From positions 460,001-524,000 of the forward strand of contig NW_022145527.1 of assembly GCF_000002235.5 (NCBI RefSeq): 64,000 bases of DNA, read 5' to 3'. The stretch comes from Strongylocentrotus purpuratus (Eukaryota > Echinodermata > Echinoidea > Camarodonta > Strongylocentrotidae). Below are positions 35,491 through 47,332 of this stretch, in pieces. A program made the position numbers and the translations under genes. Each line of letters opens with the position of its first letter. Within the stretch, counting starts at the first letter, position 1. The notes under the pieces were generated by a model. It did not search any database. It was given only the letters and a program-made list of their open reading frames with translations, and was not told the origin of the DNA.

Positions 35491-36004
35491 TTAAAGCCCC
35501 TCTAGAGTGTTGGGAGCTCCAAATTCGCCAAAAATATTCTGGCAAAAATTTAGTTAAATTGTATCATAATATGAAAGAGGATGTCATTTAAAGGCCCACT
35601 GCACTACTGGTAGCTTACTTGCGCCCTCTATATAACAAACAATGCCTAGTCGGTGACCATTGGTCCCCCATGATCCTCTTTTTCTTATGTTAACTGAGAG
35701 CTGAGTTGATGAGATAACCACCTGTCCAGTGACCTTGCAGAGCGGTCTAATCCCTCCTGTAAACTACAGCAGATAAGCTTTAAGACACATTGTTGCAGAC
35801 AAATAGTGATATAAGAATACATAATTTGGGTTTTCTGTTGTACGCGGAAAATCTAAATTTTGTATTCTTTCATCAATATTCGACTTTAAACACATTTGAT
35901 TTGAAAATCCTTGCAGAAAAAAGGGGGCCTTGAAAGACATCATCTTTCACGTTGTGAAATTTTGCCATCAAATTGTTGGGGCTCCCAGCTATAAGGGGCT
36001 TTAA
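35491..36004. mobile_element. TTAA-flanked MITE (piggyBac-like target)
   Basis: TTAA-AGCCCCT at the left and AGGGGCT-TTAA at the right form an inverted repeat of about 30 bp with mismatches (GGGAGCTCCAA / TTGGGGCTCCC). TTAA at both ends is the target duplication of piggyBac-like transposons. The 500-bp interior is non-coding. It lies in the intron at 34688-37895. Confidence 0.7.
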
Positions 36005-36839
36005 GCAGCTTAGCTAATGTCAGTGTAATAATCGTCCGTCGTATAGGCCTACATCCCCTGGGCTGGATGTATGGGCGATATAAACGTCACTAAAATAATT
36101 ATAATTATTACGTGACCCTATTATCCTGTTTAATTTGTTGATTTATTAGTTTGGGCTCACTCCAGGATCCCTTTCATAAAAATTACCACTGATGGTAATA
36201 ATAATAATAATAATAATAGTTCAGTTCTTGTATAGCGCATAATACGTTATGATGGTAAAAAACACACAAAGATATTGTGTAAAAAACAAGGAACATGAAT
36301 TAGTGGAGTTCAGAATTGAAGACCTTTAGTAGATGGATGTCCACTTCTCTATATTAAGAGAGCATGCAAGGTCTTGGGAATGATTCAACATAACGACGAC
36401 TTTGTTTTTCTTGAAAGAAGGAAGAATGTATAAATTGAAAGGAATAATATTCAATTATAATGCCATTGTTAACTCGCATAGGGTGTTTATATATTTCTGG
36501 CTCTCAGCCCTCGATACTACGTTTTGTCTATACGTTGACATTGCCGGTAACACCAACATAAAACAAATATTGTATTATTTTTTATAAACAATAATTTCTG
36601 AATCATGTACAGGAAAAACTCGTTATAACGCGAATATTAGGACCATGAAAAATATTGCTAAATCAGGGTTTTAAAATGATAATAATGATAATAAGTCAAG
36701 AGTCGAATCTCTATTCTTGAAATAGAATATTGTCCCAATTTCATTATTACATGATTTTCAACTCTGTGTTTTTACGTATTTATATTATCATAGCCCGTTA
36801 CCATTTTTTTTTTTTTTTTTTTTTGGGGGGGGGGGGGGG

Positions 36840-37290
36840 GGGTAATATCTTTCAGATCGAGCAACAAAGATATTCATAGGATTTCAACGGTCATTCTTCA
36901 TTTTAAAATACTGTAGTATCTTTTTATGGCAAGGACCCACTATCTGGAACAAACTACCCCCAAAACTCAAACAGTGCTCATCTTGAAAAAGTTTTAAGCA
37001 TAATCTACAACTTCAACTGATGCGGAAGCTTTGAATAATTATGTTAACCGCACCTCTCTATGTGTGTAATAACCATTGTATTACTTCTTTGTCCCTTTTC
37101 TTGTGTTAACTTTTTTTAGAATCATCCACCCATAATTTCTGTGTAAATTTTTAGATGATCCAACAACTTTGTAGTTTCCTATGGTGTATTTTCCATTTTA
37201 TTGGCTTATCGATGTTTGTAAAAAAATATTTTATTGCATTCTTTAACTTGCATGTTTTTATAAAAGTGGTGAATGAATTCAATTCAATTA
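36840..37290 (+). pseudogene. 3' end of a CR1/L2-like LINE
   Basis: After a T-run/G-run block (36808-36842), the frame near 36925 reads WQGPTIWNKLPPKLKQCSS, a stop, then KSFKHNL. This parallels the TGPSNWNKLPERI...MKPFKQEL C terminus of the LINE at 21.6 kb. It ends in GAATTCAATTCAATTAAAG. It is a short truncated copy. Confidence 0.6.
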
Positions 37291-37361
37291 AAGTCAATAT
37301 AAAGAGCTGGACAAACAGATTTACTTTGTTATAACGAGTTATCTCGTTATATCAGAGCTCT

Positions 37362-37575
37362 CACTATGAATATGACTGACAAAGAAAGCGGACAAAATAT
37401 ACAGTTCCTCAGGTAGACAAAGGAACATCCCTTCACTGCTATTATGTAAAAATGTGTAGAACAGGTGTCACATGTACATTCACCATTTTACATAATAGCA
37501 GTGAAGGGATGTTCCTTTGTCTACCTGAGGAACTGTCTATTTTGTCCGCTTTCTTTGTCCGTCATATTCATAGTG
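37362..37575. mobile_element. Foldback MITE 1
   Basis: The whole 214-bp unit is two complementary arms starting CACTATGAATATGAC and ending GTCATATTCATAGTG, with a short loop near 37460-37485. The arms of about 95 bp are nearly identical, giving a very stable hairpin. Confidence 0.9.
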
Positions 37576-37607
37576 TCTCTATCTCTTCGTTAAAACGAGT
37601 TTCCTCT

Positions 37608-37872
37608 CACTATGAATATGACGGACAAAGAAAGCGGACAAAATATACAGTTCCTCATTCTACCCTCAATAATTGCTGTGGTAGACAAAGGAACATCCCT
37701 TTACTGCTATTATGTAAACATAAGTAGCACAGGTGAATATGCATGTGACACCTGTTCTACACATTTTACATAATAGCAGTGAATGGATGTTCCTTTGTCT
37801 ACCATTATTGTTGAGGGTAGAATGAGGAACTGTATATTTTGTCCGCTTTCTTTGTCCGTCATATTCATAGTG
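37608..37872. mobile_element. Foldback MITE 2
   Basis: A second copy with the same termini and longer arms lies 32 bp from the first. It includes an extra TTCTACCCTCAATAATTG block on both arms. Its right end lies 23 bp from the splice donor of the exon at 37896-38106. Confidence 0.9.
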
Positions 37873-37895
37873 TCTGTATCTATACTCTTGGATAC

Positions 37896-38106
37896 CTTTG
37901 TTTGATTGCCCTCCTTGACGATCCTCAAAACGGCAGCGTTTTCCAAGATGGTTGCCCCATGCTTTCGGGCTAGTTGGATGTGGACCGCGTTTGCCAGAGC
38001 GGCGTCTATAATCCCCGCGTCCTTCTGGTAGAGGGAGATCCATTTGGGTGTGGCCAAAAACTGGGGGAACTTCTTCCTGATGCTCTGCCCTTCGTATCTC
38101 TCGAAT
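37896..38106 (-). CDS. PIPOX: PIPOX-like oxidase, exon 3 of those found
   Basis: The exon encodes FERYEGQSIRKKFPQFLATP followed by a DAGIIDAALANAV segment. The latter matches the helix preceding the second FAD strand (GGVIYAYKALRAL in human PIPOX). The acceptor is ATGCCATACAG and the donor GTATCC. A foldback element ends 23 bp beyond the donor. Its first base completes a Glu codon split by the intron. Confidence 0.87.
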
Positions 38107-38589
38107 CTGTATGGCATCAAACAAGTTACTTTCAAACTTTCTTCAAGTTTCTATCTTTTTGTTTCCCCTCTCTTGCTCCCTTTTCTTCTCTATTCAAGTT
38201 TATGTTTTTTCCTTTTTTTCTTGTAATTATTTACTTGTAATATGTCATACCCGAATGCCAATGTTCTTTGTATTAATGATGTACATGTATTTATATTCAT
38301 AATTTACCAATTTCATTGTACTCAATTGAATAATGTTTATAATCATGTTGAAAATGTACGTATTATATCATTCCAACCCTTTGGTTAATACGAATAAATA
38401 AATATATATATAAGTGAGAGGATCAATTGAATAAGAGAAGACAATATTGTAAATCAATAAACAATACTATGTTTTGTTTACCAAGAGTTGCCTCATCAGT
38501 ATAAATACTGTTCTCCCTGAAGGACGCGTGCCCCCCCCCCCCCCCAAAAAAAAAAAAAAAATCAAAAAGGGAGAGAGAGAAAGAAAAGA

Positions 38590-38660
38590 TGATCCACGTG
38601 GGAGTGGCCGTAAACTGAAGGAAATTTTCCCGGATGCTTTCCTTTTCGAATCTCTCATGC
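38590..38660 (-). pseudogene. Duplicated 5' part of a PIPOX-like exon
   Basis: The minus strand encodes RFEKESIRENFLQFTATPTW, parallel to RFERYEGQSIRKKFPQFLATPKW at the start of the exon at 37896-38106. The acceptor AG is poor and the copy runs into purine- and C-run sequence, so it is unlikely to be spliced in. It is the second exon-fragment duplication in this gene. Confidence 0.7.
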
Positions 38661-38768
38661 AAGAATTTCCAAACGTTCCAAAAGATATACATTTTAAAAC
38701 AAGTAAGTAAGTTTTAAGCCAATAATTCAATTTAATCTAATAAGAATTGGCTGAATGGAGGTACTTAC

Positions 38769-38960
38769 TCGACATTTTGAGCCGTCATGGATTTGGCGAA
38801 TTTCTCCAAGCACTCATGACCGGGGGTGCCCCTCTTGGCGATGTCCAGTCCTCCCGTCGTGTAGACTAACTGCATGCCAGACTCTCTCTCGGCCTCTCCC
38901 CATGCTTCCTTTGTGCCTTTGGCCAGGGGGATGTACTCACACGCACTGTAGGACAGACGC
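38769..38960 (-). CDS. PIPOX: PIPOX-like oxidase, exon 2 of those found
   Basis: The exon encodes RLSYSACEYIPLAKGTKEAW and then MQLVYTTGGLDIAK, matching the AYLEDFYTRMM...QTGLLLLG region of human PIPOX. The acceptor is ATCACAACAG and the donor GTAAGT. Its first base completes a Leu codon from the preceding exon, and the exit phase is 2. The longer open frame upstream of the acceptor is intron read-through with G/C runs. Confidence 0.87.
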
Positions 38961-39361
38961 CTGTTGTGATAAACAATTAACGTACGTAAATATAAAATGG
39001 AAACTCGGCGACTTTGGTTCCCGCCCCCCCCCCCCCCCCCCCCCACTCCGAGAACGGACGGACCCCATGCGTGTTGCCAAAATGTCCTTTTCGTAACAAA
39101 AGAAAAAGGTCGACCCGTATTGACTTTACACACCGGACTTTTGCTGAAAAGGGGGGGGGGGTGCTGAAAAAGGCTCGTATACAAAAGAAAAAGGTCGAGC
39201 CGTATTGACTTTACACACCGGACTTTTGCTGAAATGGGGGGGGGGGGGGGTCGGTTGGAACACGCATATGCGTACCCTAAATAACACTGAGTGGGGGGGG
39301 GGGCCGGGCTTTGGTTACGCAACGGATTGCTATTTCCACCAAATTTGGGTGTAAATTATAA

Positions 39362-39520
39362 ATTCTTCTTCTTCTTCTTCTCCTCCTTCTTTTGCTTCTC
39401 CTGTGGCTTCTTCTTCACCTCCTTCTTTTCTTTATCTTTCATCTTATTCTTCCTCCTCTCTCTCTCTCTCTCTCTTCCTCTCCCCCTCTCTTTCTCTTTC
39501 TCTCTCTCTCTTCCATCCAT
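39362..39520. repeat. TTC/CT low-complexity tract
   Basis: Pyrimidine-rich imperfect TTC, TCC and CT repeats. Adjacent G and C runs at 39027, 39149, 39237 and 39293 belong to a small duplicated segment (CGTATTGACTTTACACACCG occurs twice, at 39115 and 39201). Confidence 0.8.
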
Positions 39521-39955
39521 CTTCATTGACATGGATTTTGCCAGCTAGAGGTTTACCCGCGAAAAACAACATTCTAAATTGTGCGAGCGAAAAAAGCGAG
39601 CCATGAAATGCTTTACACTTATGCTTAATGCTTTCATTTATTACCGAAATCTTCACTTAAATTGTATTATAATTAAGGAGTGTAAGAATTATGAAGAGTC
39701 TATCTCAGTGCGAGAATGCAATAAGGTCATGGATGGCTAAATACTGGTACAAAATAGTAATTAGGGCTCGGGTGGAGACTTCATGAAATAACCTCCCCCC
39801 CCCCCCCCCCTTTCTCCCTCTTCCCACCTCTTACGTGTATATGCTGGCGTATGGAAATGAAAAGGCATGTTAAATTGAAATGATGAGCAACCCTTCTGAA
39901 AATAATGATACTTTTAAAGATAAAAATTGATAAAAGAAACATGATGAAGTCTTAC

Positions 39956-40025
39956 AAAATCCTCGTTCGGTCTTGCGAGCCGCCATTGTCATGCCCCAAG
40001 TTAAACTGCTCCAATCCAAGGACTC
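39956..40025 (-). CDS. PIPOX: PIPOX-like oxidase, first exon found in this window
   Basis: This short exon encodes VLGLEQFNLGHDNGGSQDRT then RI, matching [22 protein letters not shown] of human PIPOX. The acceptor is TTGTTGTAG and the donor GTAAGA. The Arg pair of TRILR is kept, but the family's active-site His in the GSSHG loop is Gln here. Entry phase is 1, so at least one earlier exon with the GxGxxG FAD-binding motif must exist; I did not find it between 40.03 and 42.1 kb, and transposons fill the next 10 kb. Confidence 0.78.
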
Positions 40026-40273
40026 CTACAACAACAATAATACAAATATTATATTCATTACAGATTTTTTTTTGTATTTGGATTATCATTTTCAAAATAA
40101 CTCAATAATCCCAATGTTCATCGCATGATTATAAGGATAAGAAGGAAAATGATAATAATTATAAGAATAATAACAATATTAATAAGAACAATACTAGTGA
40201 TAATAATTACCATAATAGCAACACAAAAAATATAATAACGATGATAATAATAATATTATTATTATTATGCTGC

Positions 40274-40285
40274 TGCTGTTCCTAT

Positions 40286-40377
<92 letters not shown>

Positions 40378-40494
40378 ATACTACTTCTAATACTACTTCT
40401 AATACTACTACTACTATTACTACTACTAATACTACTACTCCTACTATTACTTCTACTACTACTACTACTACTACTACTAATACTACTACTACTT

Positions 40495-40533
<39 letters not shown>

Positions 40534-40546
40534 ATAATAATAATAA

Positions 40547-40587
<41 letters not shown>

Positions 40588-40597
40588 ATACTAATAC

Positions 40598-40658
<61 letters not shown>

Positions 40659-40725
40659 TCTACTACTACTACTACTAATACTACTACTACTACTAACACT
40701 ACTACTACTACTAATACTAATTCAT
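40274..40725. repeat. ACT trinucleotide microsatellite, ~450 bp
   Basis: A long run of ACT/TAC triplets with occasional AAT and TTC changes. The Leu- or Val-only frames on either strand are artefacts. Confidence 0.95.
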
Positions 40726-40865
40726 GAAGGGGGCGCTATACCACTTTTAATCATTTTCATCGTCATTTAAAACAAATAAATCATCATCATCAATATCTTT
40801 ATTATCGTATTTATGAATATTATCATTAGATCATCATCGGCACACTTTCATGATACAAAAATAGC

Positions 40866-40894
40866 ATACGTAACTTTGACGAATTAAAGTCTAG
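40866..40894 (+). mobile_element. Solo 3' end of a Helentron-like element
   Basis: ATACGTAACTTTGACGAATT followed by AAAGTCTAG and TT matches the 3' terminus at 47330. It lies alone, without a matching body upstream. Confidence 0.5.
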
Positions 40895-40899
40895 TTATA

Positions 40900-42089
40900 A
40901 TTGTTAATCATAATCATTATTATCATCTGTATTATCAGCATATTCTACAATGGCAGTAGTATAGTATAGTCATGTAGAAGTAGGCCTGGTAGTAGAGGTA
41001 TCATTCTGATTCTTATTATCCTGATTATCTTTTGCAATACGTCTATATAGACGATAAACTCACGACAATTTACAATTGTCATGAATCATTGTCTTTAAGC
41101 TTACCATTAAATGCATCTGGTTCGAATTTTGATCAGGTATTTGGTACGTGATGATTTAAATGGTAGAATGAACTTGTGTCCTATTCATTCTAGTCTTATT
41201 CATTTGCATAATGTTTAATTCATTCAAGTTCTAATGTTTCTGACTGTTTTCAAGACAATATTTTTTGTGTCGATCATAGTTCTATGTAGCTTGATATCTC
41301 ACGGTAATTTTGAGAGAAAAGCAATGCAAGCAATGATTTCTGAATTGTAGCGACAATCGCGTTCGCCTTTGCTGTTCTTCAATAATATTTGACAAGCAGT
41401 ATTAATTAATTTTTCAAGGACTCAAGATACATTCGTTTTACAGTTGACTACCCTCGGTTGATTCTTTTGTTCGGATTATTTGGCGGGGAAAATGTATTAT
41501 TGAAAATGTATTAGTGAATGTATTATTATTCTTATTTGTTCATCGTCTCTACGATGCCCTTTGAATCAAAAACAGCTTTTAGTGTTAGGCTTCCTGAAAG
41601 AAATTTCAATTGTTGTTAAGAATTTTTTGGTTGCACTCTGTAGATTATGATGATGTGTTTGATCTTTTTTTCAATACAAGATCAAACACATGAAGAAAAT
41701 CTACTGGCTGCATGCCAATAAGTTCTTGACAACAATAACAAAATGTGAGCTAGTGCTATTCGGTGTGGCGTACACTTGGCAATCACATGGTAGATAAAAT
41801 TATGATCATCAGTACTGGGTCAAATAAATTAAAGAGAACTGAATTTGAACCCGGGCCATAGGCTACCACCTCTCGTTCTCTCTCTCTCTCTCTCTCTCCC
41901 TCTTCGTCGCCTTACTTTTCCCTCTCTTACCTCCCTGTGCATTTGTATGCCTCGATAATACAAAAAATAAACAATAAGATTCTTCCTCTTCCCCTCCTTC
42001 TTCCTAGCTATGTAGTAGGAGTAGTACTAGAAGCAGTATCACAATAATAATGACAACAACGATTATTATGGTTGGTGGTGTTAATAATT
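40900..42089. other. Gene-free stretch with a perfect hairpin
   Basis: ATGTGTTTGATCTT (41653-41666) pairs perfectly with 41678-41691 across an 11-nt loop. A CT run lies at 41875-41900. The missing first exon of the PIPOX-like gene was looked for here and not seen. Confidence 0.5.
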
Positions 42090-43360
42090 AGGTGATACGT
42101 AACGAAGTCTACGTATCACCTATTGATTTCGTCAAGATTTTTATTATTCTTCTTCTTCCTATTATTCTTCCTCGATTTTGTTCGCAGGATATCTCAAGAC
42201 TGAATAAAGCCATTGTCATGAAACTTTCAATGATGATAGATCTTAGTCTAACTTAGAACTGCGTGACTTTTCAAAGACTCAAAGTTATCGTGACGTCATC
42301 CAGGCGCCATTTTGTGAAAATCAACTAGTGATCATATCTTCATAACGGAAAGTTATTTTTCATTCATATTTATCATGAATAAGATCAATATCCGTCGGGT
42401 CAATTTGAGGTCAATAAATGCGCGCAAAAATGCGCGTACGCGTAGGCGCGCGCGTTAATGCGCGCGTAAAATTTTAAATTGCTCAAAATCGTCTTAAATT
42501 TTTTTTGCATACGTTTCAGGCCATTATAAGCATTTCATAAAAAATCACGCAAAACACGCATTTTTGGACGTTTTCGTTCGTCACGGCCGAACGAAAAATA
42601 ATTTCTCCGCAAAAGCTTTTGACCGAATATTCCTCATATTTTTCCGGAAAATTTGATACCATGTTTAGCTCTTTATCACTATTAAAAACGGAATGAGCGT
42701 CCGTTCAAGATAACCGTCCGTACGCGCGATTTTTGTAATACATTGCATATATGGGCAAAAACATGCCTATAAAAAGTCCATTGGGATGAATAGGGATTGC
42801 CAATTTTTTTTCTTCATATTTAGATAGAGTATGAGTCGGAGGTATGATTTCATATCTTATTTGGCCATTAAGTACATCTTGACGGCATCATAATGGCCTT
42901 GGAAGTCAAAAATACAAAATTGCATATTATGACGTCATTGTATTTGTGGAAAATGTAGTGTATTTCTCTCAATATTCATCGATTCTCTTTGAAATGTCGA
43001 TATGCTGTAGAATAGGCAATTCTCTACAAGATCACTTTTCACTAAGTTTCATTTTAATGAGGTCATCATAGTACAAAATTCAATTAAAGGCCACATGTCA
43101 GAATTTTCGTCATTTGCGTGTTATGTCTATGGAAGGTGAATTTCGTTCACATCATGAATCTACATGGCATTCATCTATGAGCACTATCTATCTTATGTGT
43201 CCTCTGTTTTCTCCCAAATTGGGGTATGTTATAGCTGAGACCATGGGCTATAAAAACGGTGTACTTTGTTTTTTAATCAGATGTTGGGATCATGTCGAAA
43301 TTTTCAATCGAAAGTTGAAATTGCAAATTTTGAAGGAATCATTAAGTGATACGTATCATT
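42090..43360 (+). mobile_element. Helentron-like element, family A, tandem unit 1
   Basis: It starts with the hairpin AGGTGATACGTAACGAAGTC / ACGTATCACCT and continues ATTGATTTCGTCAAGA. The body includes TGACGTCATCCAGGCGCCAT, GCGCGC-rich palindromes and a second TGACGTCA, all shared in order with families B and C. It ends GAATCATTAAGTGATACG and passes straight into unit 2 without the family 3' hairpin. The 82-residue frame inside is not a recognisable gene. Confidence 0.75.
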
Positions 43361-44631
43361 AGGTGATACGTAACGAAGTCTACGTATCACCTATTGATTT
43401 CGTCAAGATTTTTATTATTCTTCTTCTTCCTATTATTCTTCCTCGATTTTGTTCGCAGGATATCTCAAGACTGAATAAAGCCATTGTCATGAAACTTTCA
43501 ATGATGATAGATCTTAGTCTAACTTAGAACTGCGTGACTTTTCAAAGACTCAAAGTTATCGTGACGTCATCCAGGCGCCATTTTGTGAAAATCAACTAGT
43601 GATCATATCTTCATAACGGAAAGTTATTTTTCATTCATATTTATCATGAATAAGATCAATATCCGTCGGGTCAATTTGAGGTCAATAAATGCGCGCAAAA
43701 ATGCGCGTACGCGTAGGCGCGCGCGTTAATGCGCGCGTAAAATTTTAAATTGCTCAAAATCGTCTTAAATTTTTTTTGCATACGTTTCAGGCCATTATAA
43801 GCATTTCATAAAAAATCACGCAAAACACGCATTTTTGGACGTTTTCGTTCGTCACGGCCGAACGAAAAATAATTTCTCCGCAAAAGCTTTTGACCGAATA
43901 TTCCTCATATTTTTCCGGAAAATTTGATACCATGTTTAGCTCTTTATCACTATTAAAAACGGAATGAGCGTCCGTTCAAGATAACCGTCCGTACGCGCGA
44001 TTTTTGTAATACATTGCATATATGGGCAAAAACATGCCTATAAAAAGTCCATTGGGATGAATAGGGATTGCCAATTTTTTTTCTTCATATTTAGATAGAG
44101 TATGAGTCGGAGGTATGATTTCATATCTTATTTGGCCATTAAGTACATCTTGACGGCATCATAATGGCCTTGGAAGTCAAAAATACAAAATTGCATATTA
44201 TGACGTCATTGTATTTGTGGAAAATGTAGTGTATTTCTCTCAATATTCATCGATTCTCTTTGAAATGTCGATATGCTGTAGAATAGGCAATTCTCTACAA
44301 GATCACTTTTCACTAAGTTTCATTTTAATGAGGTCATCATAGTACAAAATTCAATTAAAGGCCACATGTCAGAATTTTCGTCATTTGCGTGTTATGTCTA
44401 TGGAAGGTGAATTTCGTTCACATCATGAATCTACATGGCATTCATCTATGAGCACTATCTATCTTATGTGTCCTCTGTTTTCTCCCAAATTGGGGTATGT
44501 TATAGCTGAGACCATGGGCTATAAAAACGGTGTACTTTGTTTTTTAATCAGATGTTGGGATCATGTCGAAATTTTCAATCGAAAGTTGAAATTGCAAATT
44601 TTGAAGGAATCATTAAGTGATACGTATCATT
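43361..44631 (+). mobile_element. Helentron-like element, family A, tandem unit 2
   Basis: The unit is 1271 bp, exactly the period of unit 1, and I found no base difference from unit 1 by eye. Such identity means very recent duplication, gene conversion or an assembly repeat. Confidence 0.75.
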
Positions 44632-47332
44632 AGGTGATACGTAACGAAGTCTACGTATCACCTATTGATTTCGTCAAGATTTTTATTATTCTTCTTCTTC
44701 CTATTATTCTTCCTCGATTTTGTTCGCAGGATATCTCAAGACTGAATAAAGCCATTGTCATGAAACTTTCAATGATGATAGATCTTAGTCTAACTTAGAA
44801 CTGCGTGACTTTTCAAAGACTCAAAGTTATCGTGACGTCATCCAGGCGCCATTTTGTGAAAATCAACTAGTGATCATATCTTCATAACGGAAAGTTATTT
44901 TTCATTCATATTTATCATGAATAAGATCAATATCCGTCGGGTCAATTTGAGGTCAATAAATGCGCGCAAAAATGCGCGTACGCGTAGGCGCGCGCGTTAA
45001 TGCGCGCGTAAAATTTTAAATTGCTCAAAATCGTCTTAAATTTTTTTTGCATACGTTTCAGGCCATTATAAGCATTTCATAAAAAATCACGCAAAACACG
45101 CATTTTTGGACGTTTTCGTTCGTCACGGCCGAACGAAAAATAATTTCTCCGCAAAAGCTTTTGACCGAATATTCCTCATATTTTTCCGGAAAATTTGATA
45201 CCATGTTTAGCTCTTTATCACTATTAAAAACGGAATGAGCGTCCGTTCAAGATAACCGTCCGTACGCGCGATTTTTGTAATACATTGCATATATGGGCAA
45301 AAACATGCCTATAAAAAGTCCATTGGGATGAATAGGGATTGCCAATTTTTTTTCTTCATATTTAGATAGAGTATGAGTCGGAGGTATGATTTCATATCTT
45401 ATTTGGCCATTAAGTACATCTTGACGGCATCATAATGGCCTTGGAAGTCAAAAATACAAAATTGCATATTATGACGTCATTGTATTTGTGGAAAATGTAG
45501 TGTATTTCTCTCAATATTCATCGATTCTCTTTGAAATGTCGATATGCTGTAGAATAGGCAATTCTCTACAAGATCACTTTTCACTAAGTTTCATTTTAAT
45601 GAGGTCATCATAGTACAAAATTCAATTAAAGGCCACATGTCAGAATTTTCGTCATTTGCGTGTTATGTCTATGGAAGGTGAATTTCGTTCACATCATGAA
45701 TCTACATGGCATTCATCTATGAGCACTATCTATCTTATGTGTGCTCTGTTTTCTCCCAAATTGGGGTATGTTATAGCTGAGACCATGGGCTATAAAAACG
45801 GTGTTTTTAGTTTTTTGATCAGATGATGAGATCATATCACAATTTTCAGTTGAATGTTGAAATGATGAATATGTCACGTATGTCCTATTTGTGAAAATTA
45901 AACGTTAGCAGTGTCCTCGTATTGAAATTATGTAAGGAAACCCTTTTACTTTCTAGACTTTACTCTCAGACACTATTGAGTGACTGACTGACATCTTTTT
46001 TTCTCTGGTAATAAAATACATAAAATGAGCGTTATAGAGAACATGAGCATTCGGCTACATTAATAACCCACTCTGTTCTCATTGTTCATTTCCTATTCAA
46101 GACTTGAATAATGACGAACTTCATTCAATATTTGGTAGTAATACTACAGATACTTATACTGATATCAATGATTTAAACTATTTATCCGAAAAAGAATATG
46201 AGTTTCATTTCAGTAGGTTTCTGAACTGTAAATATTATATTGATGAGGATTTTACGACTGAATTCAGTAACATTAACTATCATTTTAGTATTTTACATTT
46301 TAATTCGCGTAGTTTAAACAAAAATTGTAATGCTTTATCCAATTTCATCTGTACTTATGTATAGAAACTTGGGTTAATGATAGTACGCCACTGTTATTCA
46401 ATGTGTCTGGTCATTTATTTATACATTTTAATCGCCAAGTAGAAAGGGTAGAGGTGTTGGTCTATTGGTCGCTGACAATTTTGAATATGAAATACGCAAT
46501 GATATATTTATATTATACCCATCATACAACTATGAATCACTGTTTATTAAAAGCAATTTGCCGAGACATAAGAATATTATTGTAGGTGCCATATATAGGA
46601 AACCCCAATCAAATATCAATGATTTCATCCCTGTCTTTGAAAATGTTTTACAAAAAAAAAAAAATTGTGAATAAACAGCTTTATATAATGGGAGATTTTA
46701 ACCTTGATCCCGTGAAATTTACTGCCAATGCTGTATGTAATTTCTTGAGCGAAATACATTCAAATCTTTGTATTCCTTTAATTGACAAGCCTTCAAGAAA
46801 GACTGACGGATCAATATCCCTCTAATCCACATTCCTTATACAGTGACAGTATATATCCATCCGATATTTAAAGATTTTATTTTCAAGCAACTAGTGAATC
46901 TCACGTCGACAACTCAAAATGATCGCTAATGTATTCTCACATTTATTTTGACTTTTCATTTACGCCGGGACATCGTGACGTCATACACTATTCATTTTTA
47001 ATTATTCATGCATAAGCTCTTATTTATCAATTACATTTTTATTTCTTTGAATAAGATAAAAATCGTCAAAATGCGTTCTTCATGATGTAAATTAGAGTCA
47101 AAGGTGTAACTGGTTACTGCACAGAGTCAATGGTCATATATTGTCTCAATCTATCTTCCCTAGATCCATAATGATCAAGGGATCGACACAATTTAAACTT
47201 GACATATGGATAGATCATTATGGGAGGAGCATTTTATAAAATAATATGATATCGTGTAATGCATTCTTTGTTATGTAAACCAATATCATACGTATCACCT
47301 AATTCGTCTAAGTGACGAATTAAAGTCTAGTT
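44632..47332 (+). mobile_element. Helentron-like element, family A, long unit 3 with complete 3' end
   Basis: It is near-identical to units 1 and 2 up to about 45805, then diverges. It contains a LINE endonuclease fragment (46104-46826) and ends with the full 3' architecture: the inset reverse copy ACGTATCACCT (47291-47300 region), the stem AATTCGTC / GACGAATT, and CTAG at 47327-47330 followed by TT. It supplies the 3' terminus that defines the family. Confidence 0.72.
46104..46826 (+). pseudogene. LINE endonuclease fragment inside the Helentron-like unit
   Basis: Broken frames give SILHFNSRSLNKN, ETWVNDSTPL, NIIVGAIYRKPQSN and YIMGDFNLDPV, the ordered motifs of the AP-endonuclease domain of LINE ORF2. 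At least three frameshifts separate them and no reverse transcriptase follows. It was either captured by the element or inserted into it; no clear target duplication was seen. Confidence 0.7.

Noticed and set aside
40265-40770. Poly-Leu and poly-Val frames over 140 residues
   Set aside because: Translation of an ACT microsatellite.
40030-42089. Search for the missing FAD-binding first exon of the PIPOX-like gene
   Set aside because: No GxGxxG-encoding stretch with splice sites was seen on the minus strand, so it may lie further upstream or in another place.
42420-42475. GCGCGC-rich block as a CpG-island promoter
   Set aside because: The block is an internal, repeated part of the Helentron-like elements, too short and without a gene downstream.
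43114-43362. Repeated 82-residue frame in each Helentron-like unit
   Set aside because: It recurs only because the DNA repeats. In other families the same region is not open in a conserved way and no domain is recognisable.
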